Source: Bombyx mori (taxonomy: Eukaryota; Arthropoda; Insecta; Lepidoptera; Bombycidae). Taken from it: DNA of 64,000 nucleotides. The notes below the pieces were generated by a model. That model was given only the letters and a program-made list of their open reading frames with translations, ran no database searches and was not told where the DNA came from. Below, piece by piece: positions 13,158-38,236 of the stretch; position 1 is the first letter of the stretch; each line of letters starts with the position of its first letter. The DNA lies in NCBI RefSeq assembly GCF_030269925.1, contig NC_085109.1, positions 9,734,001 through 9,798,000 on the forward strand, read 5' to 3'. The position numbers were made by a program, and so were the translations under genes.

Positions 13158-14189
13158 TATTAAATGTCATCGATCGACAATCGATTCTAAATTTAAAACT
13201 ATACTTCCTGTTCCCTTTATATGCTTCGGCCCAACACTTCTGTACACGGATAACGACCGTGCTTACCTATAATTTGAACAAACGCCGCAGGCGCTTACCG
13301 GATTTACTGTATTTGCACAATACTTACTGCTCCGACGACGAGTGCTCTAAAGCTATAAAAGTTTTACACATGGCCCGAGGGAAATAAATTTGGACGTTCC
13401 ATTCTTAAATATGATCTAGATGTAGTACAAAATCTTAATTGGTATAATGATTTTGTGATTGATCCTTTTCTCGACATCAGTGAAAGTTCGTCAGCGCATA
13501 TTTGTCAATTACGGTATATTTGCCTCTTAAAATTTTAGCCATTGGTTTTAGACTCTCCTGGTATAGTTCCAGGCGACTACCTATTCAAAATCATCGCATC
13601 AATTGATCGATATATTGCGATTGTGGTTAATAGTTTGATGTTGCTTATATTTCGGCTGACTTTGATTTTTTTTAGATTTTTTAGATTAGAATTTAAACGA
13701 GATAATTTTAAAAATCACATATCAAAAAACAGTTTAATTATTTCTATTACGAGCTGAATGTATATATCGAATTCTTTATGAGTCTACAATGCAACCGGAA
13801 AGGTTACCCTTAAAATTCAAGAGGCCAATTACCGTGACGTTAGTCTTTACCTCATCCGGGCACAATCGCGAAGGGTGCTTTTACACTTTTTGTGTTGGCT
13901 CAACGTTTTGCAACACTGCGGAATGAGCACACTACAATAACAGCGGGACTCCTCTTCAGAATCCTTACATATCACGATATAGATGTGAAATTTAAGTAAT
14001 TTTTTTTCTTGAATGCATATAAAAGACGTTCGTAGCCCACTTTGAAACGATGACGTCATGACCCGGTGGTGCAGTAGTTGACGTATGTTATTAAATGTAT
14101 TTAATACGTACATTAGAATCTAGCTCCCGTAGTAGAGCGAACCCTAGTTTGTAGTTAAATGAACATGTGTGACTTTTGACCGGCAATTA
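13158..14189. other. Unassigned
   Basis: A partial tRNA-SINE head near 14066; otherwise nothing recognised. Confidence 0.4.
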
Positions 14190-14280
14190 CTAGTGGTCCC
14201 CCGGTAGTCGAGACACGATTAGAATTAATTGAAATTATAAGTTTATACACTATTATGATTCTATTATTGTCAAAGACTAA

Positions 14281-14500
14281 TCTATACTAATATATAAATC
14301 TACAGTGGTTTTTACGGATGTTCCGTTATAACTACTGAACCGTGTATCCGATTGACTTGAAACTTGGTATCCATGTAGAAAATACATGTACTTAATGGAT
14401 AGGCCAATATATAAATGAGTGTTGGCCTCCCTAATAATAATTACAATGAATAATATAATGTTCATTTTAAATGCCCAGCAGCGCGGGCGAGTACGGCTAG
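14281..14500 (+). mobile_element. Helitron-like element nested in family A copy
   Basis: Starts TCTATACTAATATATAAATC, ends GCGGGCGAGTACGGCTAG, between A and T. Confidence 0.72.
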
Positions 14501-14510
14501 TGTACTTATA

Positions 14511-15955
14511 GGGTAAAGCCGAGATAGATGCCCCACTTTTTGAAATAGTCATGTAATTTTGAAAATATTAATTTTATACGAATAATTTCTATTAATGTAG
14601 TTAGCTCAATCCCTTATGTTTAATTAGTATAAATTTTTTTTAACCTATCAAATACAGATTTTCTAGAAATTCGTTTTTCGTAGAACCTTTTTTTGGAGGA
14701 TAGATGCCTACCTGTATGGATAGTTGCCCCACCAAGAAAATACTGAGCAGGATAGATGCCTGCAGTGCAGGATAGATGCCCTTTATATCGTGTAAAAGAA
14801 AAAACCAAACCAAATATTAAGAAGTTCTATTCCTAACAGAGCAATTGTCTCCAAGAAATATGGGTCATAATAATAAAAAATATTTTGTATTTTTTAAGTC
14901 TTTGAATGTTTATAATTAAAAGATAATTCTCATATCACACAACGGATCATAATTAAGTTTTTAAAGCGTTAAGTAAGCGTAAGCTAAACTACAATTTTTT
15001 TAGTTTCAACATGCATTATCCTATTTTTTTATTAAATTAAATTTTACAAATATTTATTCAACAAAAATATAAACTCTTAATTGTTTATAAAATATTCACA
15101 TTAAGTATCAATGTGTACATTGCAAAATCATATTTCTTTATATTAAATTAACACAATAAATATATCTTTATTATTTTGTCCAATTGAAGTTTAACTGGAT
15201 AGTGCTTTAAATTTTCCACATCTTCTACATCATTTCTGAAAAAACACGTTTCATGTAGCTAGTTCTGAAACATTAAACATTGAATTCAGTCGGATTGCGA
15301 CTTCGTATTTTTATAGTTTTCAAAACATTCAATGCCGATATTATTACATGCGTTTTAAGTTTATCCCTTAGATTTCTTTAGGGGCAAATCTATTGTTTTA
15401 TTTCCTTTCATTTTATAGTTAAGTGGATTGTCTTCATCTTCGCTGCTTGAACTGTAAATCAGGTGTTTGTGTTTTATGTTTTCGTGGCATATTTCTGCTG
15501 TATTCTGAAATGGCAGAGTATGGAGGGATAGATGCCTCTAAAGGCAACTATACCCCAAAAAATCAGGGCAACTATCCTTTGTGATAAGGATAGATGCCCA
15601 AATTTTTTGTAAATAAATTATAAACTTAATAGCATTTATTTACACCTAGATGCAGACTCAATGAACCAATATATTCACGTAGCAAAAAATATAATGGAAT
15701 TTTACACTAATTATAAAGTTATACCACGCTAAATACTAACCTTTCAATCTTTGACGTGTTCGTGAAATTCCGCGCGGAGAAAATTACGTGCACGAGGAAA
15801 ACACTTCGTCACCACGCGATTGTCAAATGGTAGATAAGGTATAGGGTGACTGTGGTTCCTACTTATTAAATTAATTTTTTGTCATGAGTGCGGGAAGTTA
15901 GGTTTTTAGAACATGAGGCATCTATCCCGCTGCGGCATCTATCCAGGTTTTACCC
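14511..15955. mobile_element. 1,445-bp inverted-repeat element with iterated 11-bp motif
   Basis: Inverted ends of about 22 bp: GGGTAAAGCCGAGATAGATG at the left and the reverse of GGGTAAAACCTGGATAGATG at the right. Both ends abut TATA (14507-14510 and 15956-15959). The motif GGATAGATGCC or a one-base variant occurs at 14698, 14718, 14750, 14770, 15526 and 15588, and in reverse at 15567, 15917 and 15934. The interior is very AT-rich without a sizeable ORF. Probably a non-autonomous DNA transposon; superfamily unknown. Confidence 0.75.
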
Positions 15956-16354
15956 TATACATAATCACAAATTTCGCTAAGACTACGCTTTAGACATAAT
16001 ATTAATAAAGACAAACAATATTTAATCTCGTGATAATAATCGATGCCCTTTATAAAATGTCATCATTAACAATTAATTCTACAACCGTACGCACTATAAG
16101 AAAAAAAAATACGCATTTTATTTGTTTTAAAAAAAATGTAGTAGCAATCTTTATAAACATAATTAAAACTACTTTTACGGTTTTAGTTCGCATCTTTAAT
16201 TGTAGTTATACATATTATTTGCGATATTGCGAAACAATTTACGGTTTTCGTGGTCACAGACACATCGACCATGACCTCCGTGAAAGTAGTTTGTGTCTAC
16301 GACGACCGCGCAGTCTGAAGAAAAGACTTTTAGTAAATATTGCGGACATCTTTA

Positions 16355-16588
16355 ATGGCGGTTGGAAGTTTTGTGAGCCTGCACGAGTAGGTACCATAAC
16401 CTACCTATTTCTGTCTCGCTGTATTGCGTTTCAGTTTGAAGGGTGGGCCAGCCTTAGTACTATAAAAAAAAACTGATACCTTATAACTCATACCTCAAGG
16501 AGAGTGCGACGGTATTAACATTGTTGAAGTCTATGGGCTCCGGTACCCCCTTCACACCGGCCACGGGCAGCCAATTAAAAAAATAGAA
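16355..16588 (+). repeat. Diverged Bm1-like SINE
   Basis: GTAGGTACCATAACCTACCT, GCGTTTCAGTTTGAAGGGTG and GTCTATGGGCTCCGGTACCC retain the Bm1 order. Confidence 0.7.
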
Positions 16589-16794
16589 TTTAAAGACCAC
16601 TTTTTTTGGTACTAGCTGCTCTTGAGTTTATCGGAGCTCTTGGTCATCGCGAAGATAAACACGCCTCTTGCCACACATCCCGAGTCATGAAATCAAAGTC
16701 TCAATTGCATGACATCTCCTCCACAATTCAAGCCGGAATACATAGCTGTTTCATAATTCACACCAGTAGTACACATAATGGCAGTACTTCAGCG

Positions 16795-16898
16795 GTAGGC
16801 AGCGGCTTGGCTCTGCCCCTGGCATTCCTGAAGTCCATGAGCGACGGTAACCACTCACTGGGCCGTATGCTCGTCTGTCTACAAGGGCAATAAAAAAA
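16795..16898 (+). repeat. Family E 3' end
   Basis: Same segment with a small deletion (ACCATCAGGT missing). Confidence 0.82.
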
Positions 16899-17194
16899 TA
16901 AAAACCTATCCACGTGAGCTAAGAATCGCCCCAACACCATTGCTACTTAAAATTCGTATGTCTAATAAAATCGATCAAACCAAGGACCGTTTAAGCAGTC
17001 AACCGTCCTGAGCCGACATTTGGCCGCAATTATCCTATCACATTTCGTTTGTTGCACTTCACCCTACTACACATATAAATGCTTCCGCAATACAATAATT
17101 ACGTATTACTAAAGAAACGCTACGATAAAGCGTGTGCGATTTAAGCCCATTCAATTAGAATTTTTGGTCGACGTATGATTAGTAATTTAATTAG

Positions 17195-17283
17195 TAGAAA
17201 ACGGTTTGGTCCATGAGCAGCGGTAACCGTCCACGATACGATTAACCGTATGCTTCGCCTACCTACAGGATAATAAAGAAATA
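17195..17283 (+). repeat. Family E 3' end, diverged
   Basis: GGTCCATGAGCAGCGGTAAC, then CCGTATGCTTCGCCTACCTA; old copy. Confidence 0.5.
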
Positions 17284-17307
17284 TTGAATTTTAGTCTGGG
17301 TTTTTTT

Positions 17308-17543
17308 TATTGCTTAGATGGGTGGACGAGCTCACAGCCCACCTGGTGTTAAGTGGTTACTGGAGCCCATAGACATCTACGACGCAAATGCGCCACCCAC
17401 CTTCAGATATAAGTTCTAAAGTCTCAAGTATAGTTATAATGGCTGCCCCACCCTTCAAACCGAAACGTATTACTACTTCACGGCAGAAATAGGCAGGGTG
17501 GTGGTACCTACCCGTGCGGACTCACAAGTGGTCCTACCACCAG
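17308..17543 (-). mobile_element. Bm1 SINE
   Basis: Complete, well-conserved reverse copy ending CCTACCACCAGT. Confidence 0.93.
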
Positions 17544-17989
17544 TGTCGATGGAAGCTATTTACTTGTGGCTTCTAGTAGCTTGGTGCTGTTACTAATATC
17601 CAAGTAAGACGATCTATATTAGGTCCAACTGTATTGCTAATTGTTAAAATTAAAATTTTGTGTTTTCATTTGACTTTCTATAGGTTAATTATTTCTTATT
17701 ATGACAGTTGAAGGAACTAAATGGATTTTTCTGGCACAATATCACTATAGGTCAGAGGTGGTGCGTTTAAAGGACAATAAATACATACTTAAGTTATTTT
17801 AGATATTTCGCGAAAATCACAGCAAAGTGTTACCGAGTTTTATTAGTAATTTTATACTTGCTTTTTTCTCGAAGCTTTATTGGCGTTGACTAAACTTTTT
17901 TTGGTGGTCTGGTCAGCGCTAGTCATTTCTTGTCCTTCTTCTTGGGATAAGTCCCATATTATATGAAGTAGGGACAGCATATCCTCTTA

Positions 17990-18181
17990 TCCAGCAGTGT
18001 ATCCACTGCAACGAAGCAGCTACTCTTGAGTTTTTAGGTCTCCCTTGAAGGTGTTCGGGTAGCTGTTAGCAAATCTCGCCCCTTCTGAGCCCTTCGCTGA
18101 GCCCTTGCTCGCCCACCTGTCCTTGTGAAAATGGAAAGACATGCAAACCACAAGTACGCTATCAATCATAAAAATTTTTTT
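17990..18181 (+). repeat. F2 3' UTR fragment
   Basis: Contains GAAGCAGCTACTCTTGAGTT, TTAGCAAATCTCGCCCC and GCTCGCCCACCTGTCC, then an A/T-rich tail after ATCAATCATAAAAA, which is the F2 3' end. Confidence 0.7.
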
Positions 18182-18784
18182 AAGTATTTAATGATAATTA
18201 TTGACTTAATGATAAATTTTCAGATTTATTTCGAATCATCTCTCTCGTTTATTTTGTATTATCTCATTGCGACATAATATCCTTTTCATCATTTCTTCGG
18301 ACATCACTAATCTCATTTCAAAAGCGGAGGTAACAATCATTAACAACTATAACGTAGCCTAATTAACTTATCTTCACGGAAATAATTCTTAAAAACGTAT
18401 GAATAGTTTGGTGTCAATATCTGTATTCACCGGATCGAAGCCTAAATTTTTTGCGACATCCCCCTTCACGTAAGCCGGAGAGTCGGTAAATGGCTGACAA
18501 AAGAGTCCACAATACCCCAATGCCAGTGTGTTTGGGGCCAAAATAAAAGGTACGTCCTAAGAAATGCTCGGTTATTGTGAGTGATGCATTGTGATGACGG
18601 CTTGCACAAAACCGCTCGGTAGCGACCAGAGAATTGTCAAAGAATACCGTGTTTGCCTACAATATTATTTTTATTGCAGTAATTGAGTGAGATTCTATGA
18701 CGGATGGCTGTGAGAACGCCGGCTTTATTGCTTGCGATAACTTTCTAATTTTTTAGAAACTGTTGGGCTATTTCAATTACACCC

Positions 18785-18898
18785 AGACGGGCAGATCACG
18801 GACTCAATCGGAAAGAATTGGCTAACACTAGCCCTAGCAAGAGCAGTGTTTCGGAGAATCCCTGAGAAGATCCAGAGTGAAACTCAGTGGGCTCACAC
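18785..18898 (-). repeat. F1-like 3' UTR fragment, shortened
   Basis: CTAACACTAGCCCTAGCAAG, AGCAGTGTTTCGGAGAATC and GAAACTCAGTGGGCT match F1, with an internal deletion. Confidence 0.6.
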
Positions 18899-19694
18899 AT
18901 TTGGTTCAAAGACTCATGCAATACTTTAGTCAAATATCCCGAACGCACTCTTGTAATCTCGAAATATAGACCAGCAATTCCCAAACTATTTTGTCGCACC
19001 CTTTTGACGATTTCAAAATTTAACTGCATATAAAAGATAGGCTTAAAAATTGGTTAATGTGCAAAGTATGTAGTAGAAATCCTCTGAACCACGACTACTT
19101 CAATAGGACTTACTTTATGTGCAATGTACATAAGCTTCAAATTCGTTTAAAAATTAATCCGAAACGATATTGCGGTTTCCAAGTTGAATTCAAAAACTTT
19201 ACCTACTTTTATTAGCTCGGCTAGTAAATTTTATGATACGGCCGCAGAAAAGGGCATATTCGCAAATGGTTATTTGCTAATAGCTATACAGCCCGGCAAC
19301 GTCTAAATCATAAAAAAAAGAACAAAGGAAAGGATTCGGTGCAGTAAAAATGTTCACAATAATAGTGCAAAACAATACTTACTATTTTCGATAAAATAAT
19401 ATAACAATTCAAAAATTATGTACCTATATCAAATAAAACTTTAAATTTGGAAGTGAAGTCAAATTCATTTTACTTAAATGATGTTTAACAAATTCTTATC
19501 ATTATCCTATTACCAGTTACGGTAACGGTACCATTTTTTTAAAAGTTTCCGTTTTTATCTCATTATGCTGTAAATATATAGGTACATGAATCAAGATTGT
19601 TGTGTGTAAAAGAAACGTAGCACATATTCACTTATTTATGCATCAGATCAAGTAGGTACGTACTTTATCATGTCCAAGTATCTATCTAACCTAT

Positions 19695-19952
19695 TTGAAT
19701 ATGCAATTTCGAAAAGGGCACATCTCTGAAAATGTAAAATGTTCAGGAAATGAAAAAAACTGATTATTTTCTAAAGCAGTGTAAAATTTAAAATATTAAC
19801 TTTTGAGATATAGTTTTAGTATTAATTAGCAATTGAAGATTACTAGAATTATTATAAAATGGGTGTAGGTAAGCCTCAAAACTACATGTATATGAAAAAA
19901 CGTATTTGACAAAATATGCGACATGTGCCTTTTCGAAATTGCATATTCAAAT
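19695..19952. repeat. Long inverted repeat, possible MITE
   Basis: Arms 19695-19725 and 19923-19952 (ATTTGAATATGCAATTTCGA...) are identical apart from one missing G, and face each other across about 197 AT-rich bases. No clear target duplication. Confidence 0.6.
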
Positions 19953-20899
19953 ACAAGTTTCATTTTTGGCCTTGAAGTCGTAAATTCTCTTTTGGAATGA
20001 TTATAATTAGTACTGAAAAGGTTTACTAGTAACATATAGGTAGACCGTGGATTCTCAAATTTCGCATTTTGATTCGAACTACAAACTCTTTATAATACAT
20101 TCACATCGTGAATATACTTTAATTACATAGATAACACGAAGAACTAAAATAAAAAAACAATTACCTATGTTCTCAAAAAAGTTTTATTGTCAAAATTTAA
20201 ACAAGTTCGAAATTCGAACGCGTGACGTAAGACATGCCGCGCGTGAAAAGCGCGGGAAACTGTTTGGAAAGTTGGCGAGCTCGCACCGCCTGTCGCCCCG
20301 CCCCATACTCCGGCTGTTCTGTTCGCACAGCGCACTGACTCCTTCGCACGCCAACTCGCGGCTAACCACACGCGGACGTGGCTTTCTCAATCTATCACTC
20401 TTTGTTTAGCTCCTTATTTTTGATTGGAGCCGAAATACGAATTTTCGTAATTGAGAACACGTAGCTTTTCGGTTGAAAACTTGAATTAGAATCTCAATAA
20501 CTAATTTACAATCAAGCATCGGGTAGACAATCGAGTTGGTCGAATGAAATATTAATAATATAAAAATCACATAAATCTAAATTATTTATAAGTAATAATA
20601 TCCAGAATGTTGTGTTTTTTTTTTCGTTTTCTAGGAAATAAAATTAAGCCTGTTTATCTCATATACAAACATTATAATTTATATCTGTAGTGCATATTTG
20701 AGTAGCATGATTTTTTTATAAATAATGATGAGTAATTCTATTCCTTTTTTTTCGTATAATTTGGCGATGCAGACATAATTAATCAACTCAAAAAATTCGA
20801 CGGGTGTCGTTGGATAGCCGTGCCATTGAAATTCTTCACGTGCTTCAATGAAAATGAAGTGCCTCCCCATGAGTGCGGCACCTCTCCAATACTTTTGTC

Positions 20900-33891
<12,992 letters not shown>

Positions 33892-34673
33892 CAGTTTCAG
33901 TGTTAGTGCTAAACATAGTATAGTTACCGGCTTCGCAGAGCGGGTACGTTGAAATGTGATACAACCATGAGCTTGTAAATACTTAGTCATAACATAGACA
34001 TAGCAAATATTTATTGTTAGAATTTAAATGAGAATTTCAGCTGAAATAGATTCGAGTGCTAATAAATGTTTAAATTGTGTAATTCTTGTTAATTTTATTA
34101 GTTTTATTGCTACCGTATTCAGGCTTTCATTGTATAACTGTGTATATGTAGTTTTGTATATTGTGTACAGAGAATATTAAATTTGGAATTTAATATCATT
34201 ATCATTAAAAATGACTGATAAATTTAAAACGTTGTAGTAAAGACATTAAGCTTAATGTAAATAATGATTATTTATGACCAGAATGTACAGTAATTATTAT
34301 TGAAAATAGTCATCGTAATCATAATGTAAATACGAATTATCGATATAAAAGAATTTATCCGAACATTACTTTTGAATTTTTGTTATACCTCATACCGTTC
34401 CTAATAAAAACTGAATATTTAATCACAATATAGACAAAAAACGCCCTAAGTCAAACCAATCGTAAAATAAATCGTCCAATTATGTTACCAACAAATATGT
34501 ATATGTATGTACCCAACTTTATCGGGTAGATGTATTTTTGTAGGGACTTTTTAACTTTGACATTAGGCTGCTGGTACATCCACTGCACTGCACTGGCTGA
34601 TTATTCGTGACGACGAAAAATCAAAATCAGTCATCGTTCCGGAAAGTTCGTCTTATGAGACTGCTCCGTCATT
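33892..34673 (+). other. Runx 3' untranslated region and downstream flank
   Basis: AT-rich sequence without repeats that I recognise. It ends where a 3' fragment of the F1 retrotransposon begins at about 34674. It probably contains the 3' UTR, whose extent depends on which polyadenylation signal is used. Confidence 0.5.
34061..34066 (+). promoter_or_regulatory. Polyadenylation signal AATAAA of Runx
   Basis: This is the first AATAAA after the Runx stop codon, 170 bases downstream, followed by a T/G-rich stretch as expected for a cleavage site. A second AATAAA at 34402-34407 is an alternative end. Confidence 0.5.
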
Positions 34674-34945
34674 CCCTTTTTTTCCTACCTATGCTGATAG
34701 CCTAACGTGTAGGTGAGCTCACGGGGCTTAAACCGGAGTGTTGCGAACACTGGCCCTAGCAAGAACAATGCTTCGCAGAATCTACCACAGGATCGGAAAC
34801 GCGACCCACTGAGAAAACCCGGCGAGAAGCTCAGTGGGCTGTGTCTTTGGATTAATTCGGAGACGTTACGTTACTTTAATGGACCGGGAGGATCCGTAAT
34901 GACGTGTTTTGGGCGACGTCGACTATTTACCATTCGGTCTACAGG
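34674..34945 (-). pseudogene. F1 retrotransposon 3' fragment downstream of Runx
   Basis: It starts with a T-run and TCCTACCTATGCTGATAGCC, followed by the F1 3' UTR and part of the ORF2 tail, with a deletion in the basic tail region. It lies about 780 bases after the Runx stop codon. Confidence 0.85.
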
Positions 34946-36075
34946 ATTCGGTATGATCATTCTCTGATACTCATAAAATGCAGCGAACAGGTTACAAGTA
35001 AACGTGCATTGCACATGTTAATGTTTATTTCACGTTACGTCGTAACATCGAAGAGTTGTTTTTGTTGTAGTTTGATCGAGTCATGTGTTGAGTACCTATA
35101 CAACTTCTAATGGAGACTTAAATTCGAAATGGCATTTTTATAGACTAGTTAAAACCCAGTTTTGCTGTAGCTATCAGTAAAAACGTAAAATAGGATAGTT
35201 TGTATTAACAATTGCGAGACTATTGTACATACTTAAATTTATTGATAGTACAACCGAATTTCTCAATAATGTATGATCTTAGTATTTTTAGTAGTAGCAA
35301 GCGTCTGATAAATAGGTATATGCTACTTCATTTGTCACTAAAACAGTTTAGGGTAGGTGTCTATCATTACACATGAATTACAGTAAATCAATCTCCACAA
35401 TATATTTCTTATTAATTTAAGTCGTTGATAAAGCATTCGGTAAAGAAATGCTGAAACCAAGAACACCCATCAATTTGAGCAATGAAGTCGGTTATTTTAA
35501 TAATTAGATTCATTTTACTGAGAGGTACCACAAGTGCAGCGCGCGTCCTTTAAGCCTTAAAAGGAAGCAGTTCCAGGGCATATCTTTTTGAGGCAAGTTT
35601 TCGCTTTGATTCTGCTTAGTGGAACATTTAAGCCCTGTGATTTAGCTTTACCTTGAAAAGTGACGAGATCACTGGGCCAAGAAGTTGGTAGTACTGGCCC
35701 GTCACGGGCCCCCAAATATTTATTAAACAAATTTAATAGTATATGTACATAAATTTCCTTTGTGTAAGGGGTTATGCTTAATGATCGAAGCAGTGGTAAT
35801 AGCTCACGTGTACTCAAAACATGCAGTCCCATCCGTACTCTAGATAAGATTAGGCAAAACAGCAATAGGACAACTGTAAGCCAATAATGTTCCCAAACTT
35901 CCATGAATTTCAGTGGAAAGAAAGCCATTACAAACTATACTATGAAGACCTGATAAGACCTGAAAGAAAGATCCTGCTTATGTCTCAATATAGATGGCGG
36001 AATTCATTTAGAGTTCTCTTACTTCTTACTTAGAGAGGACTTCTTCATCACTTAGATCGGGCCCTTGTAATTTAA
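34946..36075. other. Unassigned
   Basis: A 123-codon open frame on the - strand (35557-35928) has a hydrophobic stretch near its start but matches nothing I know. Confidence 0.3.
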
Positions 36076-36392
36076 ACTTAATATTATAAAGCTGAAGAGT
36101 TTGTTTGTTTGAACGCGCTAATCTCAGAAACTACTGGTCCGATTTGAAAAATTCTTTCAGTGTTATATAGCCCATTTATTGAGTAAGGCTATAGGCTATA
36201 TAATAACATCCCGGTAAGACCAATACAAGTGGAGCACCATTAAATAATGTTTCAATATAGGGGTTTAAATAGCTCCATATCATGCTATAATTCATAAATA
36301 TTTTCACTTTCTACGTAAATGAAGTGGGGGTGAAATTTAGTGTTATGCCAAAGTAACTATTTCACGCGGCTGGAGTCGCGGGCAAAAGCTAG
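36076..36392 (+). mobile_element. Helitron-like element
   Basis: AATATTATAAAGCTGAAGAG near the start, GGCTATAGGCTATATAATAA inside, ending GTCGCGGGCAAAAGCTAG then T. The first bases have drifted from TCTATACT. Confidence 0.68.
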
Positions 36393-37171
36393 TTTAAGAG
36401 AAGGGGGACGACGAGCTCGCTTGCTCATCTAGAGCTTAAAAAAACCTGTAGCATTAGTAAAACTATTTGAATTTAGTTAGAATATTTCTTTATCTCAGAG
36501 CTCAGATTTTGACTTTTATACTTTAGATGTTCCAGGGTGACCATTTTTGAAGAAGGTACTTATTAAATAATAAATCGGTCGGAAGAGAACTGATCGGAGC
36601 CGGTTCGCACGGCAGAAATTTGGTACTTTCCACGTGAAGGATCCGTTGAAGGCTATCAATTGTGTTTGCTCCACCGTTGATTCGGTTAGCTGATTGCAGC
36701 CGGGCCGCGGTCAGCCGCCTACTCAAACACGTCACCCACCCTAGTAGGTGATACCGAACACCCCAACACTAGGTATATATATGTAGAATTATATAAAATT
36801 GCCCTTTTTTTGTAATAATACAGCTTGAAAAAAAATTTGTTGCAATCAAAGCTCTGTGTTCACCGAAGTCATTATAATAAACAAAAAAAAAAGTTCTATC
36901 AACTGTGTTTCAGTGAAAACTTTTTGTAGGCGCAGGACCATGCGAAAATGTTTGCCCTTAAGTTCCATAACGAATATCCCACCCTACAAATCTTAATATG
37001 GTAATAAAAACGGGTACCGTTACATACCTAAAGCTATTTGTGTGACCCAAGCACAATATGTAACTGAATAGTCGAATCATTATGCTTATTGTGACAATCA
37101 TTCGAGCTATCCGATTTTGGCTTGTTTTTCAAGAACTAAGTAAGATTTCATTTTATGTGATTTTAGTACAA

Positions 37172-37587
37172 CTAGAGGTCCCGCAGTAGTCGAAATTCGA
37201 CTATAATTAATTGGAATTGTAAGTTTGTGCACTATTAAGATTGTATTTTATACTTCTATAATCACAAATTTCGCCAAGACTACACTATAAAAACGTATTA
37301 ACAAAGACAAACAATATTTAATCTATTCTCAATTTGACAACAGACGTCAAGAACAAAAGTTTGACTATAAATAGTAGGCATGCGTGTGTGCGTCAAATAC
37401 ATGGCATGTAGTATAATGTTTTCTTTATTGATTAAATGTATTGTTTATGCATTATTTAAAAAAAATATTAGCATTGTGCACTTCTTCTCTATATTCTCTA
37501 TAAGTGTGGAAAATTTCATACTCCTCCGTCCGCGCAATTTTCGTAAAAAGGGATACAAAGTTTTTGCTTCACGTATTAATATATAGA
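37172..37587 (-). mobile_element. Helitron-like element, family A
   Basis: Reverse copy with the hairpin at 37187-37204 and the same termini; close to the copy at 12729. Confidence 0.75.
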
Positions 37588-37639
37588 TATCTACAAAAAT
37601 TAACGGTTTTCTTTCTTCAAACGAGACTCTTTTCTTTTT

Positions 37640-37766
37640 GTTTTTAACGCTGGGCATTCCGTTTATGGATTCCCGGTCGAGAGGGGTAACAGACCGGGTT
37701 ATGTCGGACTCCGGCGCCTCCAGAGAAGAAAAGAGAGAAGAGGAAGACCAAAGTCCTCAAAAACTA
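37640..37766 (-). repeat. Family D 3' end
   Basis: TTTTTAACGCTGGGCATTCC, GTCGAGAGGGGTAACAGACC and CGGCGCCTCCAGAGAAGAAA match the copy at 54806. Confidence 0.75.
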
Positions 37767-37769
37767 CTT

Positions 37770-37908
37770 CAAACGAGGCCTGCGGAGAGTAATCAGCAGT
37801 AGGCAGCGACCTGGCTGTGCCCTGACTTTGCTGACCTCCATGAGTAACGCTAACCAGTGACAATCAGGTGGGCTGTATGCTGTTATTTCTACCAAATAAA
37901 AAAAATGT
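37770..37908 (+). repeat. Family E 3' end
   Basis: CTTCAAACGAGGCCTGCGGA then GTAGGCAGCGACCTGGCTGT and ACCAAATAAAAAAAA; diverged. Confidence 0.7.
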
Positions 37909-38015
37909 TATTGAATTTCATTTCAGGGTCTCTTTTGTATTTACAAAAATGTGCGCCATCGGATATTATCTCTTATCAATCGCTCCAGCGTTAATTCAGC
38001 AATGTCTTCAGTCTT

Positions 38016-38236
38016 GTCAGTCTTGTGAATCCACACGGGTAGGTACCACCACCCTGCCTATTTCTGCCGCGAAGCAGTAATGCGTTTTGGTTTGAAGGAC
38101 GGGCAGCCGTTCTAAGCCGGCTTAGAACTGATATCTCCAGGTGGGTGGCGCATTTACGTCGTAGATGTCTATGGGCTCCAGTAACCACTCAACACCAGGT
38201 GGGCTGTGAGCTCGTCCACCCATCTAAGCAATAAAA
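38016..38236 (+). mobile_element. Bm1 SINE
   Basis: From about CTTGTGAATCCACACGGGTA to AAGCAATAAAA; the first 15-20 bases are missing. Confidence 0.9.

Larger units (their letters stand above)
14190..16028 (-). mobile_element. Helitron-like element, family A, truncated and interrupted twice
   Basis: The 3' part (14190-14280) and the remainder (15956-16028) are separated by a small Helitron-like element (14281-14500) and a 1,445-bp inverted-repeat element (14511-15955). The 5' end is lost after TATTTAATCT. Confidence 0.7.
18182..20899. other. Upstream region of Runx
   Basis: An F1 fragment at 18785 and the inverted repeat at 19695 are the only repeats seen. A GC-rich block at 20210-20400 contains AACCACA (20364-20370), the reverse of a Runx-site core, and could be regulatory. 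Confidence 0.45.

Noticed and set aside
16030..16476. 148-codon open frame on the + strand
   Set aside because: It runs through a Helitron-like remnant into a diverged Bm1 SINE; composition is low complexity and no domain is visible.
35557..35928. 123-codon - strand frame with a hydrophobic start
   Set aside because: No recognisable family, no splice or promoter context; length is within chance for this window.
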